Notes: generated from the letters alone by a model not told the origin. A stretch of DNA of 64,000 bases from Maccoyibacter intestinihominis (GCF_040096355.1 NZ_JBBMEX010000007.1:62001-126000), one strand, 5' to 3'. Shown: positions 18,292-27,818, counted from the first letter of the stretch. Translations and numbers: made by a program.

Positions 18292-19362
18292 TCATTCTTC
18301 TATATAATAGTTCCGGAAGGATTCAAATACCAGCCCTTTTGCCAGTAATCCGAGCAGGATTCCTGCTGTTGCAGAAATTCCAAGCCCTGTTTCTTCCGCT
18401 ATTTTTTCTATATTTTTAGGTTCCATGCTCAAACAACTATACACCAAGGATTCTTCTTTTGCAAGACACTGTTTTTTATTTTTTCCCATTTGCAGGCTTT
18501 GTGTGGCATTGTAAGGAAGCTGCTTTAAGAACTCTTCTACGGACAAAATAATGCCCGCACCCTGCTGAATTAAAGCATTACAGCCGTAACTCAATGCATC
18601 GGTTGTCCTTCCCGGAAAGACATAAATATCTTTTCCCTGTTCTAAGGCGTGCTCTGCCGTGATGAGTGAGCCGCTTTTTTTCTTTGCCTCTGCGATCACT
18701 ACCACTTCTGCAAGTCCGCTGATGATCCGGTTTCTTGCCGGAAAATAATATGGTTTTGGCGTTGTCTTTGGCGGCAGTTCGGAAAGTATCCCTCCCTGCT
18801 GTCGGATTGTTTCATACAGTGCTGCATTTTGTTTCGGATAACAGATATCTACACCGCACCCTAATACCGCATAGGTCTCTCCACCGCCTTTGATCGCTCC
18901 TGCCTGCCCTGCCGCGTCTATCCCCTCCGCCAGTCCACTGATGACCGGAATACGGTTGCGTCCAAGTGCCTCTCCTAATTTTCTTGCCATATAATGCCCG
19001 TATTCACTGCATCTTCTGGCTCCTACAATGGCAACGGAAAGTCTCTCTCCCGGAAGTTTTCCACTGTAGTACAGTGCAAATGGAGGCTGGTAAATATTTT
19101 TTAACTTTTTCGGATAATTTTTGTCACATGCAAACGTAACGCTTACGCCGCCTTCTTCCAGTTTCTGATATTCTTCGTTAATATCCCACTTCCTTTTTGC
19201 CTTTGTGATACGCTGTATCTCTTCTTCTTTTAACTGTGGTATTTTTTGATAGGTTTCCTCCGTTCCACGGTACACTTCTTCCGCCGTCTGAAAGTATTCT
19301 AACAGGATGTTCTTTTTTCCATTGGATAATCCGGTGTTATCCAGCCAGTATTTATATTTCAT
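18292..19362 (-). CDS. dprA: DNA-processing protein DprA
   Basis: DprA protects incoming single-stranded DNA and loads RecA during natural transformation. The product has the Rossmann-like DprA core with VAIVGARRCSEYGHYMARKL, VISGLAEGIDAAG and VFPGRTTDALSYGCNALIQQ, and a C-terminal winged helix. ATG 19,362 is chosen over an upstream TTG (19,377) because GGGAGAG lies just 6 nt before it. It overlaps the end of comM by 4 nt. Confidence 0.93.
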   Translation of the reverse strand: MKYKYWLDNTGLSNGKKNILLEYFQTAEEVYRGTEETYQKIPQLKEEEIQRITKAKRKWDINEEYQKLEEGGVSVTFACDKNYPKKLKNIYQPPFALYYSGKLPGERLSVAIVGARRCSEYGHYMARKLGEALGRNRIPVISGLAEGIDAAGQAGAIKGGGETYAVLGCGVDICYPKQNAALYETIRQQGGILSELPPKTTPKPYYFPARNRIISGLAEVVVIAEAKKKSGSLITAEHALEQGKDIYVFPGRTTDALSYGCNALIQQGAGIILSVEEFLKQLPYNATQSLQMGKNKKQCLAKEESLVYSCLSMEPKNIEKIAEETGLGISATAGILLGLLAKGLVFESFRNYYIEE

Positions 19363-20903
19363 CGTCGTCTCTCCCAAAAATTGCTGTCTATGGAGCGGTA
19401 ACAGATTGCTTCGTGCAGATGTTCCATTCTGATCTCTTCGCTTCCTTCGATATCTGCAATGGTACGCGCTGTTTTTAATATCTTATGATAGGAACGCACG
19501 CTTAAGTTCAATGTCTCATAAATCTGCTGCATATGGCGTTTCTCATCTTTTTTTAATGCACAAAATGTCGCGATCTTTTTTGCCGGAATCTGGCTGTTAT
19601 AAAAAAATCCCTCCTTTTCATAGCGTTCTCTCTGTCTTTTGTGCGCCATGACTACCCTCTCCCGGATGCTTTCCGAGCTTTCCTCCTGTGTTGTCTGCTC
19701 TAATTCCTGATAGTGTACTTTTTCTACTTTAACACACAGATCCATGCGGTCTAGTAACGGCTGGCTGATGCGGTTTCGGTATCGCCGGATCTCATAGTCT
19801 GTACAGGTGCATTTTTGCATATCGGGATAATATCCGCACTTGCACGGATTCATGGCTGCGACTAGCATAAAATCCGCCGGAAATGTATATTTTCCATGCG
19901 CACGGATGAGCTGGATCTGCCGCTCCTCCATCGGCTGTCGCAGTATTTCTAAAGTTCCCGGTTTAAACTCTGTCAGCTCATCTAAAAACAGTACCCCCGC
20001 ATGTGCTAATGAGATCTCTCCCGGCTTTGGATTTGCCCCGCCTCCGGCAAGTCCCTGTGCGGAAACCGTATGATGCGGACTTCGGAATGGACGCACTCCG
20101 ATCAGCCCCTGCGATTCATCGAACATACCGCAGATACTGTAAATCTTTGAGACTTCGATCCGCTCTCTTTCGGTCATTGGCGGCAGAATGGACGGAATCC
20201 GCTTTGCTGCCATGGTTTTTCCTGCTCCGGGAGGGCCTGCAAACAACAGATTGTGTCTGCCTGCCACCGCAATCTCACATGCCCGCTTTAGCATTTTTTG
20301 TCCCGTGATCTCTGAAAAATCTGCCTGCGTGGGAGGTTTTATTTTCGTTCCTGTTCCTTCTATTTTTATATCTGCCTGCGGCTTTTGATATTCCCCTTTT
20401 CGTAAATATTCGACGACCTGGTTTAAATGGCTCATCCCAAGGCTTTTCATGTGCGGGACTAACGAAGCCTCCTTTTCATTTTCAAACGGAACGATCCCTG
20501 TCTGATGCCCTGCTTCTGACGCCACTGCAGCCATTGGTAATATACCGGGAATCGGAACTAATTTCCCACTCAGGTTCAGTTCTCCTAAAAAGATCGTATT
20601 TTCCACACGTTTTTTCGGTACCGCTTCTAAGGCTGCTAAAATCGCAACTGCTACGGCTAAGTCAAATCCCGAACCGGATTTTCGGATGCCTGCCGGGGAA
20701 AAGCTGATCGTGATCCGTTTTGCCGGAAGCTGATAGCCGCAGTTTCTTAAGGCTGTCCGTACCCGTTCCTTTGCTTCTTTTACTTCAGAACTTAAAAAGC
20801 CTACCATTTCAAAGGTCGGCAGTCCCGGACTGACATCTGCTTCTACCTGTACTAAAATCGCCTCCATACCGTGCAGTACCGAGGTTGTTACCATACTATA
20901 CAA
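19359..20903 (-). CDS. comM: ComM/YifB family Mg chelatase-like AAA+ ATPase
   Basis: ComM is a helicase of branch migration during transformation; YifB-type proteins have a Lon-like N-terminal domain fused to an AAA+ Mg-chelatase domain. The 514-residue protein shows both: KRITISFSPAGIRKSGSGFD in the N-terminal domain, then Walker A GPPGAGKTMAAKRI and GEISLAHAGVLFLDEL. Cysteines in CKCGYYPDMQKCTC form the usual zinc cluster. It is the first gene of a comM-dprA-topA unit. Confidence 0.93.
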   Translation of the reverse strand: MYSMVTTSVLHGMEAILVQVEADVSPGLPTFEMVGFLSSEVKEAKERVRTALRNCGYQLPAKRITISFSPAGIRKSGSGFDLAVAVAILAALEAVPKKRVENTIFLGELNLSGKLVPIPGILPMAAVASEAGHQTGIVPFENEKEASLVPHMKSLGMSHLNQVVEYLRKGEYQKPQADIKIEGTGTKIKPPTQADFSEITGQKMLKRACEIAVAGRHNLLFAGPPGAGKTMAAKRIPSILPPMTERERIEVSKIYSICGMFDESQGLIGVRPFRSPHHTVSAQGLAGGGANPKPGEISLAHAGVLFLDELTEFKPGTLEILRQPMEERQIQLIRAHGKYTFPADFMLVAAMNPCKCGYYPDMQKCTCTDYEIRRYRNRISQPLLDRMDLCVKVEKVHYQELEQTTQEESSESIRERVVMAHKRQRERYEKEGFFYNSQIPAKKIATFCALKKDEKRHMQQIYETLNLSVRSYHKILKTARTIADIEGSEEIRMEHLHEAICYRSIDSNFWERRR

Positions 20904-20963
20904 TTTTCCTCCTTTTTCCCGTGGGAATCTGGCGAATTGCCTGGAAATAAAAAAGATATTGTT

Positions 20964-20991
20964 ATTATATCACACTTTTTCTTTTTGAAAA
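20964..20991 (-). promoter_or_regulatory. Sigma-A-type promoter of comM-dprA-topA
   Basis: On the minus strand TTTTCA (20,991-20,986) and TATAAT (20,969-20,964) are separated by 16 bp, about 60 nt before comM. Confidence 0.5.
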
Positions 20992-21039
20992 GATTTATTT
21001 TTACCCTGCTCCAGTCTGTTGGAGCAGAGCACAAGTTTT

Positions 21040-21672
21040 TTATCGATCCTCTTCTTCAAACTGTCTGCGCAGCTTTGCCAATGCCTTTTTTTCGATCCGG
21101 CTGACATAGGAGCGGGATATTCCTAACGTCGCTGCCACTTCCCGCTGTGTATGCGGTTCTTCCCCTAAGACTCCATACCGCATGGCTATGACATGTTCTT
21201 CCCTGTCCGTTAGTACCTGCGGCAGATATCCATAGAGTTTTCTGATATTTTCGCACTCCTCCATTTTTTCTACCACATCTACTTCTTCATCTGCGGCAAT
21301 ATCTAACAGATTGATCTGGTTCCCCTCTTTGTCCGTACCGATGGGTTCATATAAAGAGACTTCCCTTGAGGTTTTTTTCTTCCCTCTGAAATACATCAGA
21401 AGTTCATTGTCAATGCACCTTGCTGCATAGGTTGCAAGTTTTATCTGCTTATCGGTCTTAAATGTTCCGACTGCCTTGATCAGCCCTATGGTCCCAATGG
21501 AAATCAGATCCTCCATATCTTCATCGGATGCCTGATATTTCTTTGCAACATGGGCTACCAGTCTCAGATTGTGCTCGATGAGCTGGTGTTTTGCTTTAAG
21601 GTCCCCTTCCTTCATTCTCTCTATGCATTCCTTTTCTTCTTCTGGGGTGAGAGGAGATAAAAAAGTCTTCAC
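21040..21672 (-). CDS. sigK: Sporulation sigma factor SigK, uninterrupted and without pro-sequence
   Basis: A 210-residue sigma-70 family factor: LIEHNLRLVAHVAKKYQ and EDLISIGTIGLIKAVGTFK (region 2), KLATYAARCIDNELLMYFR (region 2.4), and TQREVAATLGISRSYVSRIE (region 4). These match SigK, the late mother-cell factor, better than SigE. The start is GTG with AGGTGG upstream. An in-frame TAA four codons before it means no N-terminal pro-sequence can be encoded, unlike Bacillus pro-SigK and as reported for Clostridioides difficile. The gene is intact; no skin element interrupts it. Confidence 0.88.
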   Translation of the reverse strand: MKTFLSPLTPEEEKECIERMKEGDLKAKHQLIEHNLRLVAHVAKKYQASDEDMEDLISIGTIGLIKAVGTFKTDKQIKLATYAARCIDNELLMYFRGKKKTSREVSLYEPIGTDKEGNQINLLDIAADEEVDVVEKMEECENIRKLYGYLPQVLTDREEHVIAMRYGVLGEEPHTQREVAATLGISRSYVSRIEKKALAKLRRQFEEEDR

Positions 21673-21980
21673 ATTTCCACCTTAAAGCCGCTTTTCTAAC
21701 ATTGTATGAAAGGACACTGCCCTAAGTGCCTTTCCCCTTTTTCTTTTTTCGCTGATTTTATTTTTAGACAATTTTATTTTCGCTCTGAAATATGTTAAAA
21801 TTGTAATCTGAAGTATGTTAAACTTATAATTAAGAAATGTTTACAATTTTGTGACTCGTATGGATTAGGATGTTAAAAGACGGCTCACAACTTAGTGACT
21901 GGAAGATTGCACAAAAGTGTGCTTCGCCCGAAGGGCCTTTTGATACCCAAATCTTATATTAGAAAGAAACGAAAACTATT
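21673..21980. other. Divergent intergenic region sigK / rluD-like gene
   Basis: No gene of convincing quality lies here. It holds a 23-bp tandem repeat (21,784-21,829), a possible plus-strand promoter TTGTAA-18-TATAAT (21,801-21,830), and a hairpin at 21,912-21,942 (CAAAAG/CTTTTG outer pair, CTTC/GAAG inner pair) in the leader of the rluD-like gene. A 17-bp string in this hairpin (21,911-21,927) recurs at 39,304. Confidence 0.6.
21784..21829. repeat. Two 23-bp tandem repeats upstream of sigK
   Basis: Two adjacent 23-bp copies (21,784-21,806 and 21,807-21,829) differ at three positions. Read on the minus strand each contains AACATAnTTCAGA. CATA is the -10 core of both SigE- and SigK-type promoters, so the repeat could be a paired sporulation promoter or operator for sigK. 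Confidence 0.5.
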
Positions 21981-22862
21981 ATGAAACGTACCCTGACTTA
22001 TACAATAGAAAACGAAATTACAGTCTTAGATTTTTTAAAACGGCATGGTTATTCCCACAGTGTCATTACTCATTTAAAACGGACACCCTACAGCATCCTT
22101 GGCAACGGGAACTGGCTCTACGTCAATGACCGGTTAATGCCCGGAGATACCCTGACCATTCATCTGATCGAAGAGGAAAGTTCTGCTAAGATCCTCCCGG
22201 TTCCAATGGATTTAGATATTGTATACGAGGATGAAGATATCCTGGTTTTGAACAAGCCTGCCGATATGCCGATCCATCCTTCCCTGAACAACTATGAAAA
22301 TACCCTTGCAAACGGTGTTGCCGACTATTATCAGCAAAAAGGGGAGGCTTATGTTTTTCGCTGTATGAACCGCTTAGACCGTGACACTACCGGTCTTACG
22401 ATCCTCGCAAAACATATGTTAAGTGCTGCCATTTTATCACAGGATGTTGCGAATCGTGCCGTCCATCGTACCTATCTTGCCATTGTAGAAGGAACTTTGA
22501 CCGGGAGCGGTACGATCGATGCCCCGATCGGAAGGGAAAGTAACTCTCTCATTACCCGCTGCATTGATTATGAACATGGAGAACGTGCCGTGACGCATTA
22601 CCGCAGTCTTGCCTGTCATAACGATCTGACGCTTGTTTCACTTCGGTTAGAAACCGGGCGTACACACCAGATACGCGTTCATATGAAACACTTGGGTTAT
22701 CCTTTGATCGGAGATTATCTTTATCATCCTGATATGACAAAAATCAGCAGGCAGGCTCTGCATTCGAGCCTTTTAGAATTCACACATCCAATTACAAAAA
22801 AGGCAATGAAGCTGTCTGCTCCACTGCCTACTGATATGCAAAAATTATTTCCGGATTTTTAA
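21981..22862 (+). CDS. RluD-family rRNA/tRNA pseudouridine synthase
   Basis: A 293-residue pseudouridine synthase of the RluA/RluD family. An N-terminal S4-like segment (about 12-65) precedes the catalytic motif MNRLDRDTTGLTILAK with its Asp nucleophile, then LETGRTHQIRVHMKHLGYPL. The exact target uridines cannot be told from sequence. A plus-strand promoter candidate lies about 150 nt upstream, leaving a structured leader, and a terminator follows at 22,914. Confidence 0.9.
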   Translation: MKRTLTYTIENEITVLDFLKRHGYSHSVITHLKRTPYSILGNGNWLYVNDRLMPGDTLTIHLIEEESSAKILPVPMDLDIVYEDEDILVLNKPADMPIHPSLNNYENTLANGVADYYQQKGEAYVFRCMNRLDRDTTGLTILAKHMLSAAILSQDVANRAVHRTYLAIVEGTLTGSGTIDAPIGRESNSLITRCIDYEHGERAVTHYRSLACHNDLTLVSLRLETGRTHQIRVHMKHLGYPLIGDYLYHPDMTKISRQALHSSLLEFTHPITKKAMKLSAPLPTDMQKLFPDF

Positions 22863-22913
22863 GAATTTATCTCTATACAGATCCGGGTGTCAAAAAACGG
22901 TTTCATGTATTGT

Positions 22914-22941
22914 CTTAAACGCCCGTCCATGGGGCGTTAAG
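22914..22941 (+). terminator. Terminator after the rluD-like gene
   Basis: CTTAAACGCCC and GGGCGTTAAG form the stem around a short loop, followed by ATTTTTG. It lies about 50 nt after the stop codon. Confidence 0.7.
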
Positions 22942-23078
22942 ATTTTTGCTGCATGTTCTTTCCAGCCACAGTTGCCTTTGTGACTATGGGAGGAATGCCA
23001 AACTCTTAATACTCTGTCATTATCCAGAAATTTTCTGGCACGGATGCCGGAAAAACAGATAAAAGATCATACACAGAT

Positions 23079-23555
23079 TTACTTTATCACATCCGCAAAC
23101 GTAAACCGCACCACCTTCGCCAAATCCTCCGGTGCAACCTCCACCTGATACCCGATTTTTCCTGCACTGAAAATGATATGCTCCTGTTCTTTCGCTGTGC
23201 TATGTAAAAATGTTGTAAATACTTTCTTCATTCCGATCGGAGAACATCCCCCATGGACATAGCCGGTCAATGGTAAGAGTTCTTTGGATTTCAGCATTTC
23301 AATGGATTTTTCATTGGCGGCTTTGGCTGCCTTTTTTAAATCCAGTTCTTCTTCTACCGGAATGACAAATACATAATTCTTCTTGCTCTTTGCCACTGTT
23401 ACTAATGTTTTATAGACCACTTTCGGGTCTTGCCCTAACATATCGGCAACCTCGGTTCCGCTATATGCCTGTGAATTGTCATATTCATAGTGATGATATG
23501 GTATTTTCTTCTGGTCTAAAATTCTCATCACGTTTGTCTTTTCCATATCTGCCAC
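23079..23555 (-). CDS. ybaK: YbaK-type Cys-tRNA(Pro)/aminoacyl-tRNA deacylase
   Basis: YbaK hydrolyses mischarged Cys-tRNA(Pro). The 158-residue product has the YbaK fold and motifs YKTLVTVAKSKKNYVFVIPV, with the conserved Lys (KTL), and GYVHGGCSPIGMKK. The frame starts at GTG 23,555, three bases after AAGGAG. ATG 23,546 has a 12-nt spacing; the choice is uncertain. It is monocistronic, divergent from the SorE-like dehydrogenase. Confidence 0.9.
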   Translation of the reverse strand: MADMEKTNVMRILDQKKIPYHHYEYDNSQAYSGTEVADMLGQDPKVVYKTLVTVAKSKKNYVFVIPVEEELDLKKAAKAANEKSIEMLKSKELLPLTGYVHGGCSPIGMKKVFTTFLHSTAKEQEHIIFSAGKIGYQVEVAPEDLAKVVRFTFADVIK

Positions 23556-23630
23556 ATTCTCCTTTTTTCAAAACTTTTCATTTACCGGATAAATTATAGC
23601 ACACAACCCTGTTTACTTCACGGTTTTATA

Positions 23631-23659
23631 TTGTCTTTTTTTTGTTTCTTTTTTATAAT
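23631..23659 (+). promoter_or_regulatory. Sigma-A-type promoter of the SorE-like gene
   Basis: TTGTCT (23,631-23,636) and TATAAT (23,654-23,659) are 17 bp apart, about 40 nt before the start codon. Confidence 0.7.
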
Positions 23660-23698
23660 GAAAGCAACTAGAAAACTTTTACATTAGAGGAGGTCATT

Positions 23699-24955
23699 AT
23701 GAACACGAAAGCAGTACGCATTTATGGTGTGAAAGATTTACGTTTAGAGGAATTTGAACTCCCGACAATGAAGGATGATGAGATAGAAGCCCGCATTGTC
23801 ACAGACAGCCTTTGCATGTCTACATATAAGGTATCGAATCAGGGAGAAAAGCATAAAAAACTTCCAAATGATCTGAAAAACCATCCGGTTATCATGGGAC
23901 ACGAATTTTGCGGAGTGATCACAAAAGTCGGCGAAAAATGGAAACATCTCTACAAACCGGGAGATTGTTTTGTTGCACAGCCAAACTTAGGACGTGCCGA
24001 TACTTTTTCTCTTGGTTACTCTTTCCCATATGTCGGCGGCGAAGCTACCAACGTGGTGATCATGAATGAAGCTATTGAAAAAGGCTGCCTGCTCCCATAT
24101 AAAGGAGAAGGATTTTTTGAGGGTGCTCTCGTAGAACCGCTCTCCTGTATCGTTGCAGGATTTAAAGCCAACTTTCATTTAAGAGACCGCAATGATTATG
24201 ACCATACCATGGGCATCAAAGAAGGCGGTGCTTTAGCCATTTTAGGCGGAACCGGGCCAATGGGATTTTTAGCAATTGACTATGCGATTCACAATGACAG
24301 ACGGCCAAAACATTTAGTTGTAACCGGACGTACCCAGAGCAAGCTGGATATGGCAAAACGCCTGTATCCTGTCGAAGAGGCTGCAAAATATGGCGTGACC
24401 CTGACTTATGTTCTGACGGCTGATGAAGATGATATTGTAGAGGAGTTAAAAGCACTGACACCGGATGCTAAAGGCTTTGACGATATCTTTTTAATGGCTG
24501 CAAAAGAAAGACTGGTAACCCAGGCTGAACAGCTTTTAGCCTATGATGGCTGCCTGAACTTTTTTGCCGGTCCTGCAGATTCTAAATTTGCTTCGACGAT
24601 TAATTTTTACAATATCCACTACAATGCGACACATTTTGTCGGCACCAGCGGAAGCAACACGCAGGATATGAAGGATGCCATTGCCCTGATTGAAAATAAG
24701 ACCGTTAATGTGGCAAAAATCGCAACGCATATTATGGGATTAAACCATGTTTGTGAATCGATTTTAAATCTTCCAAAGATGCCGGGCGGCAAAAAGATCG
24801 TCTATTCCAGCAAGGAATTCCCTGTGACAGAGGTATCTGCCTTTGGTGAAACCAATGAATTAGAGAAGCATTTAAAGGAATTGGTAGATGCGCATGACGG
24901 CTTGTGGAATGCCGAAGCCGAACAATACTTTTTAGAGCATGCGAAAGATATCTGA
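23699..24955 (+). CDS. Zinc-binding alcohol dehydrogenase family, L-sorbose-1-phosphate reductase-like
   Basis: A 418-residue medium-chain dehydrogenase. The N-terminal catalytic domain has LCMSTYKVSNQG and MGHEFCGVITKVGEKW (GHE motif), and the NAD-binding domain has LAILGGTGPMGFLAIDYAI. Length and the insert after the GHE motif resemble SorE, which reduces L-sorbose 1-phosphate to glucitol 6-phosphate. No PTS or sugar genes are adjacent, so the substrate is open. The ribosome site GGAGG is close to the ATG. Confidence 0.75.
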   Translation: MNTKAVRIYGVKDLRLEEFELPTMKDDEIEARIVTDSLCMSTYKVSNQGEKHKKLPNDLKNHPVIMGHEFCGVITKVGEKWKHLYKPGDCFVAQPNLGRADTFSLGYSFPYVGGEATNVVIMNEAIEKGCLLPYKGEGFFEGALVEPLSCIVAGFKANFHLRDRNDYDHTMGIKEGGALAILGGTGPMGFLAIDYAIHNDRRPKHLVVTGRTQSKLDMAKRLYPVEEAAKYGVTLTYVLTADEDDIVEELKALTPDAKGFDDIFLMAAKERLVTQAEQLLAYDGCLNFFAGPADSKFASTINFYNIHYNATHFVGTSGSNTQDMKDAIALIENKTVNVAKIATHIMGLNHVCESILNLPKMPGGKKIVYSSKEFPVTEVSAFGETNELEKHLKELVDAHDGLWNAEAEQYFLEHAKDI

Positions 24956-24967
24956 TATAAAAATATA

Positions 24968-25017
24968 AAATACACCGTCCATATCAGGAAAAATGAATTG
25001 ATACGGGCGGTGCATTT
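24968..25017. terminator. Bidirectional terminator between convergent genes
   Basis: Arms of 19 nt (24,968-24,986 and 24,999-25,017) pair with a few mismatches around CACCG/CGGTG, with A/T-rich flanks on both sides. It serves the SorE-like gene and fprA, which converge here. Confidence 0.75.
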
Positions 25018-25052
25018 ATTAAATCTTCATTTTATTTATTTCAAATCTTTTT

Positions 25053-26213
25053 CTATAACAATGCATCTGCAAGTTCTTCCATAACGCCAACGGTTTCCGG
25101 TTTCATTGTGGAACGGATCGTTACCACCGGTTCTACGATTGTCAGATCTTTTTGTTTTTCCAACATTCCCTTCATCAGCTTGGCTGCTGCCGGTGCCCAA
25201 GAACCATTTTCCATAAATGCCACGGTACGTTTCTGATAGTTCTTTGCCTTTAAATGATTTAAGAAATCTTCCATACATGGGAAAATTCCTCCATCGTAGG
25301 TTGCACATGCAAGTACCATTTTTGAATAACGGAATGCATTTTCTACGGCTCTTGCCATGTCATCTCTGGACAGATCCATAATGACGACATTTTTGGCACC
25401 TTTTTCGATCAGGATATCTCTCATTTTTTCAGCCGCCTGCTTAGTATTGCCATGAATTGACGCATAGGCAATGAGGATGCCTTCGTCTTCCGGCTCATAA
25501 CTGCTCCAAATCTGATATTTTTCAATATAATAACCAAGGTTTTCTTTTAAGACAGGTCCATGCAGCGGGCAGATCATCTGAATGTCTAAACCGGATGCTT
25601 TTTTCAAAAGTGCCTGTACCGGGTTTCCATATTTTCCTACGATATTGATATAGTATTTTCTTGCCTCTGCGATCCACTCTTCATTTGCATCGAGACTTCC
25701 AAAAGTTCCAAATCCATCGGCACTGAACAGGATCTTTTCGGACTGCTCATAAGTTACCATAACCTCCGGCCAATGTACCATTGGTGCCATAAAGAACTGT
25801 AACGTGTGTTTACCAAGGTTTAAGGTATCGCCCTCTGCCACAACCACTTTTCTGTCAGAAACATCCAGGTTAAAGAACTGCTCCATCATCGGGAAGGTCT
25901 TAGCATTTGCCACAATCTGCATCTTTGGATATCTGCGGGCTAACATCTCAATATTTGCCGCATGATCCGGCTCCATATGGGACACGATCAGATAATCCGG
26001 CTCTTTTCCCTGAAGCTCTCTGTCCATATTTCGCAACCATTCACCGGTTGCACGCATATCTACCGTATCCATGACTGCTATTTTTTCATCTAAGATCAAA
26101 TAGGAATTGTAGGATACTCCATTCGGTATCAGATACTGGCTCTCAAATAAATCTAAGGTTTTATCATCTGCTCCGATATACTTGATCTGTTCTGTGATTT
26201 CTACATGACTCAT
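25053..26213 (-). CDS. fprA: Flavodiiron protein FprA (A-type)
   Basis: Flavodiiron proteins reduce oxygen or nitric oxide and protect anaerobes. The 386-residue protein has a metallo-beta-lactamase domain with the diiron motif HMEPDHAAN, followed by a flavodoxin domain beginning ILIAYASIHGNTKQAAEKM. No rubredoxin or further domain is fused, so this is class A. It lies after trpS by about 40 nt. Electrons probably come through a rubredoxin encoded elsewhere. Confidence 0.95.
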   Translation of the reverse strand: MSHVEITEQIKYIGADDKTLDLFESQYLIPNGVSYNSYLILDEKIAVMDTVDMRATGEWLRNMDRELQGKEPDYLIVSHMEPDHAANIEMLARRYPKMQIVANAKTFPMMEQFFNLDVSDRKVVVAEGDTLNLGKHTLQFFMAPMVHWPEVMVTYEQSEKILFSADGFGTFGSLDANEEWIAEARKYYINIVGKYGNPVQALLKKASGLDIQMICPLHGPVLKENLGYYIEKYQIWSSYEPEDEGILIAYASIHGNTKQAAEKMRDILIEKGAKNVVIMDLSRDDMARAVENAFRYSKMVLACATYDGGIFPCMEDFLNHLKAKNYQKRTVAFMENGSWAPAAAKLMKGMLEKQKDLTIVEPVVTIRSTMKPETVGVMEELADALL

Positions 26214-26253
26214 GTTATGTCCTCCTTATCTGCCTATGTTTTATATCATCATC

Positions 26254-27258
26254 TTAACGGATTCTTTCGGTTAATCCGACTTTTTTCTGCACTTTGCGCA
26301 GAGTCTTATTCGCATAATATGCTGCTTTTTCATCATTCTGCTTGATCATGCTCTCAATATATGCTTTATCTTTCATCAACTGCTCATAGCGTTCCTGTAA
26401 CGGTTTTAAATGATCTGCTACCGTCTCGCCGACTGCTAATTTGAAATCCCCATAACCTTTTCCTGCAAACTCTTTTTCAATCTCCTCATAGGTCTTTCCG
26501 GTTACGGCACTGTAAATATCCATTAAATTGCTGATTCCCGGTTTTTCTTCCGCGTAACGCACTTCACTCTCGGAATCGGTAACTGCACGCTTGAACTTCC
26601 GGATGATCGTATCGGTATCATCTAAGAGCAGGATCGTTGCATTGGCATTTGTATCTGATTTTGACATCTTCTTGCCCGGCTCCTGAAGGCTCATGATCTT
26701 CGCGCCTTTTTTACCGATATATGCCTCCGGTATGGTAAATACATCTCCGTAGATGTTGTTAAAACGCTCTGCAATATCCCTTGTAATCTCTAAATGCTGC
26801 TTCTGGTCTACACCTACCGGAACCACATCTGCCTGATAGAGCAAAATATCCGCTGCCATTAATACCGGATATGTATACAGACCGGCGTTAATATTATCTG
26901 CATGTTTTGCCGCTTTATCCTTAAACTGTGTCATTCGGTTCAGCTCTCCCATATAGGTAAAGCAGTCTAAGATCCATCCTAACTCTGCATGGCCTGATAC
27001 ATGGGACTGATAATAGATACAGTTCTTTTCCGGGTCTAATCCCGCTGCAACATAGAGTGCATAGAGTGCTCTCGCATTTTTACGAAACTCTGCCGGAACC
27101 TGACGTACGGTCAGGGAATGGAGATCCATAACGCCGTAAATACATTCATATTCATCGGTCAGCTCCACCCAGTTTTTCAACGCTCCTAAATAATTGCCCA
27201 GTGTCAATGTGCCGGTTGCCTGCATTCCACTGTAAAGTACTTTTTTTCCATCTAACAT
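26254..27258 (-). CDS. trpS: Tryptophanyl-tRNA synthetase
   Basis: Class I synthetase charging tRNA(Trp). The 334-residue product has the HIGH-equivalent GTLTLGNYLGALKNW and the KMSKS motif in GKKMSKSDTNA. Length is normal. It lies 13 nt after the DUF5662 gene, so no T-box leader fits directly in front of it. Confidence 0.97.
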   Translation of the reverse strand: MLDGKKVLYSGMQATGTLTLGNYLGALKNWVELTDEYECIYGVMDLHSLTVRQVPAEFRKNARALYALYVAAGLDPEKNCIYYQSHVSGHAELGWILDCFTYMGELNRMTQFKDKAAKHADNINAGLYTYPVLMAADILLYQADVVPVGVDQKQHLEITRDIAERFNNIYGDVFTIPEAYIGKKGAKIMSLQEPGKKMSKSDTNANATILLLDDTDTIIRKFKRAVTDSESEVRYAEEKPGISNLMDIYSAVTGKTYEEIEKEFAGKGYGDFKLAVGETVADHLKPLQERYEQLMKDKAYIESMIKQNDEKAAYYANKTLRKVQKKVGLTERIR

Positions 27259-27271
27259 GTCTTTTCTCTCC

Positions 27272-27808
27272 TTACTTTTTATTTTTTAAAACTTCTCTTC
27301 TGATATATTCATACGTCGCTTTCTCGCCTTCTTCTGCGAGCATCGTCAGCAGACGTTCTAAAAGCTCTCTCGTATTCGGATGCAGAATATGTATGCTTTT
27401 GCCATTCTCATAATATTCTAACGGACTTCTGTCTGTATAAGCACCCTTCTGATAGTTCTTCGCCGCGCTCACCCGGTCGATATACATCTCCACCACATAT
27501 TTTACCGGTATCTCCATACCGCAGATCCCTTTTTCTTTGTCTACACTGTAGTCGATCCAGTACTCCATGTGATGCTTGTTTCTTCCCTTGTGATGCAGCC
27601 ATGCAGAGGAATATCCCCTTGCGACCCTTTCTGCATTATTCGGACTCATATTGCCCTGATAATATTTGCATCCGACTAAAAATTCGGTCGGACTGTATTT
27701 ACTCCAGTCGTGCATGATACCCTGCCGGTATAATCCCACTTTAAAGCAGCCTGCACGCACCAGTCTCTTATGATGTAAAATCGTCTTTAAATGCTGCCAT
27801 GCTTTCAT
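27272..27808 (-). CDS. DUF5662 family protein
   Basis: A 178-residue protein beginning KAWQHLKTILHHKRLVRAGC. It is rich in His, Tyr and Trp (HDWSKYSPTEF, SSAWLHHKGRNKHHMEYW). I recognise it as the family named DUF5662; clustered histidines and the conserved HDxSK hint at metal binding, possibly an HD-like enzyme. Function is unknown. It sits between the GH13-like gene and trpS with short gaps, so it is probably co-transcribed. Confidence 0.7.
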   Translation of the reverse strand: MKAWQHLKTILHHKRLVRAGCFKVGLYRQGIMHDWSKYSPTEFLVGCKYYQGNMSPNNAERVARGYSSAWLHHKGRNKHHMEYWIDYSVDKEKGICGMEIPVKYVVEMYIDRVSAAKNYQKGAYTDRSPLEYYENGKSIHILHPNTRELLERLLTMLAEEGEKATYEYIRREVLKNKK

Positions 27809-27818
27809 CTTATTTTCT

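Noticed and set aside
21040..21672. A skin element in sigK
   Set aside because: sigK is complete with regions 2 to 4 in one frame; there is no interruption or recombinase beside it.
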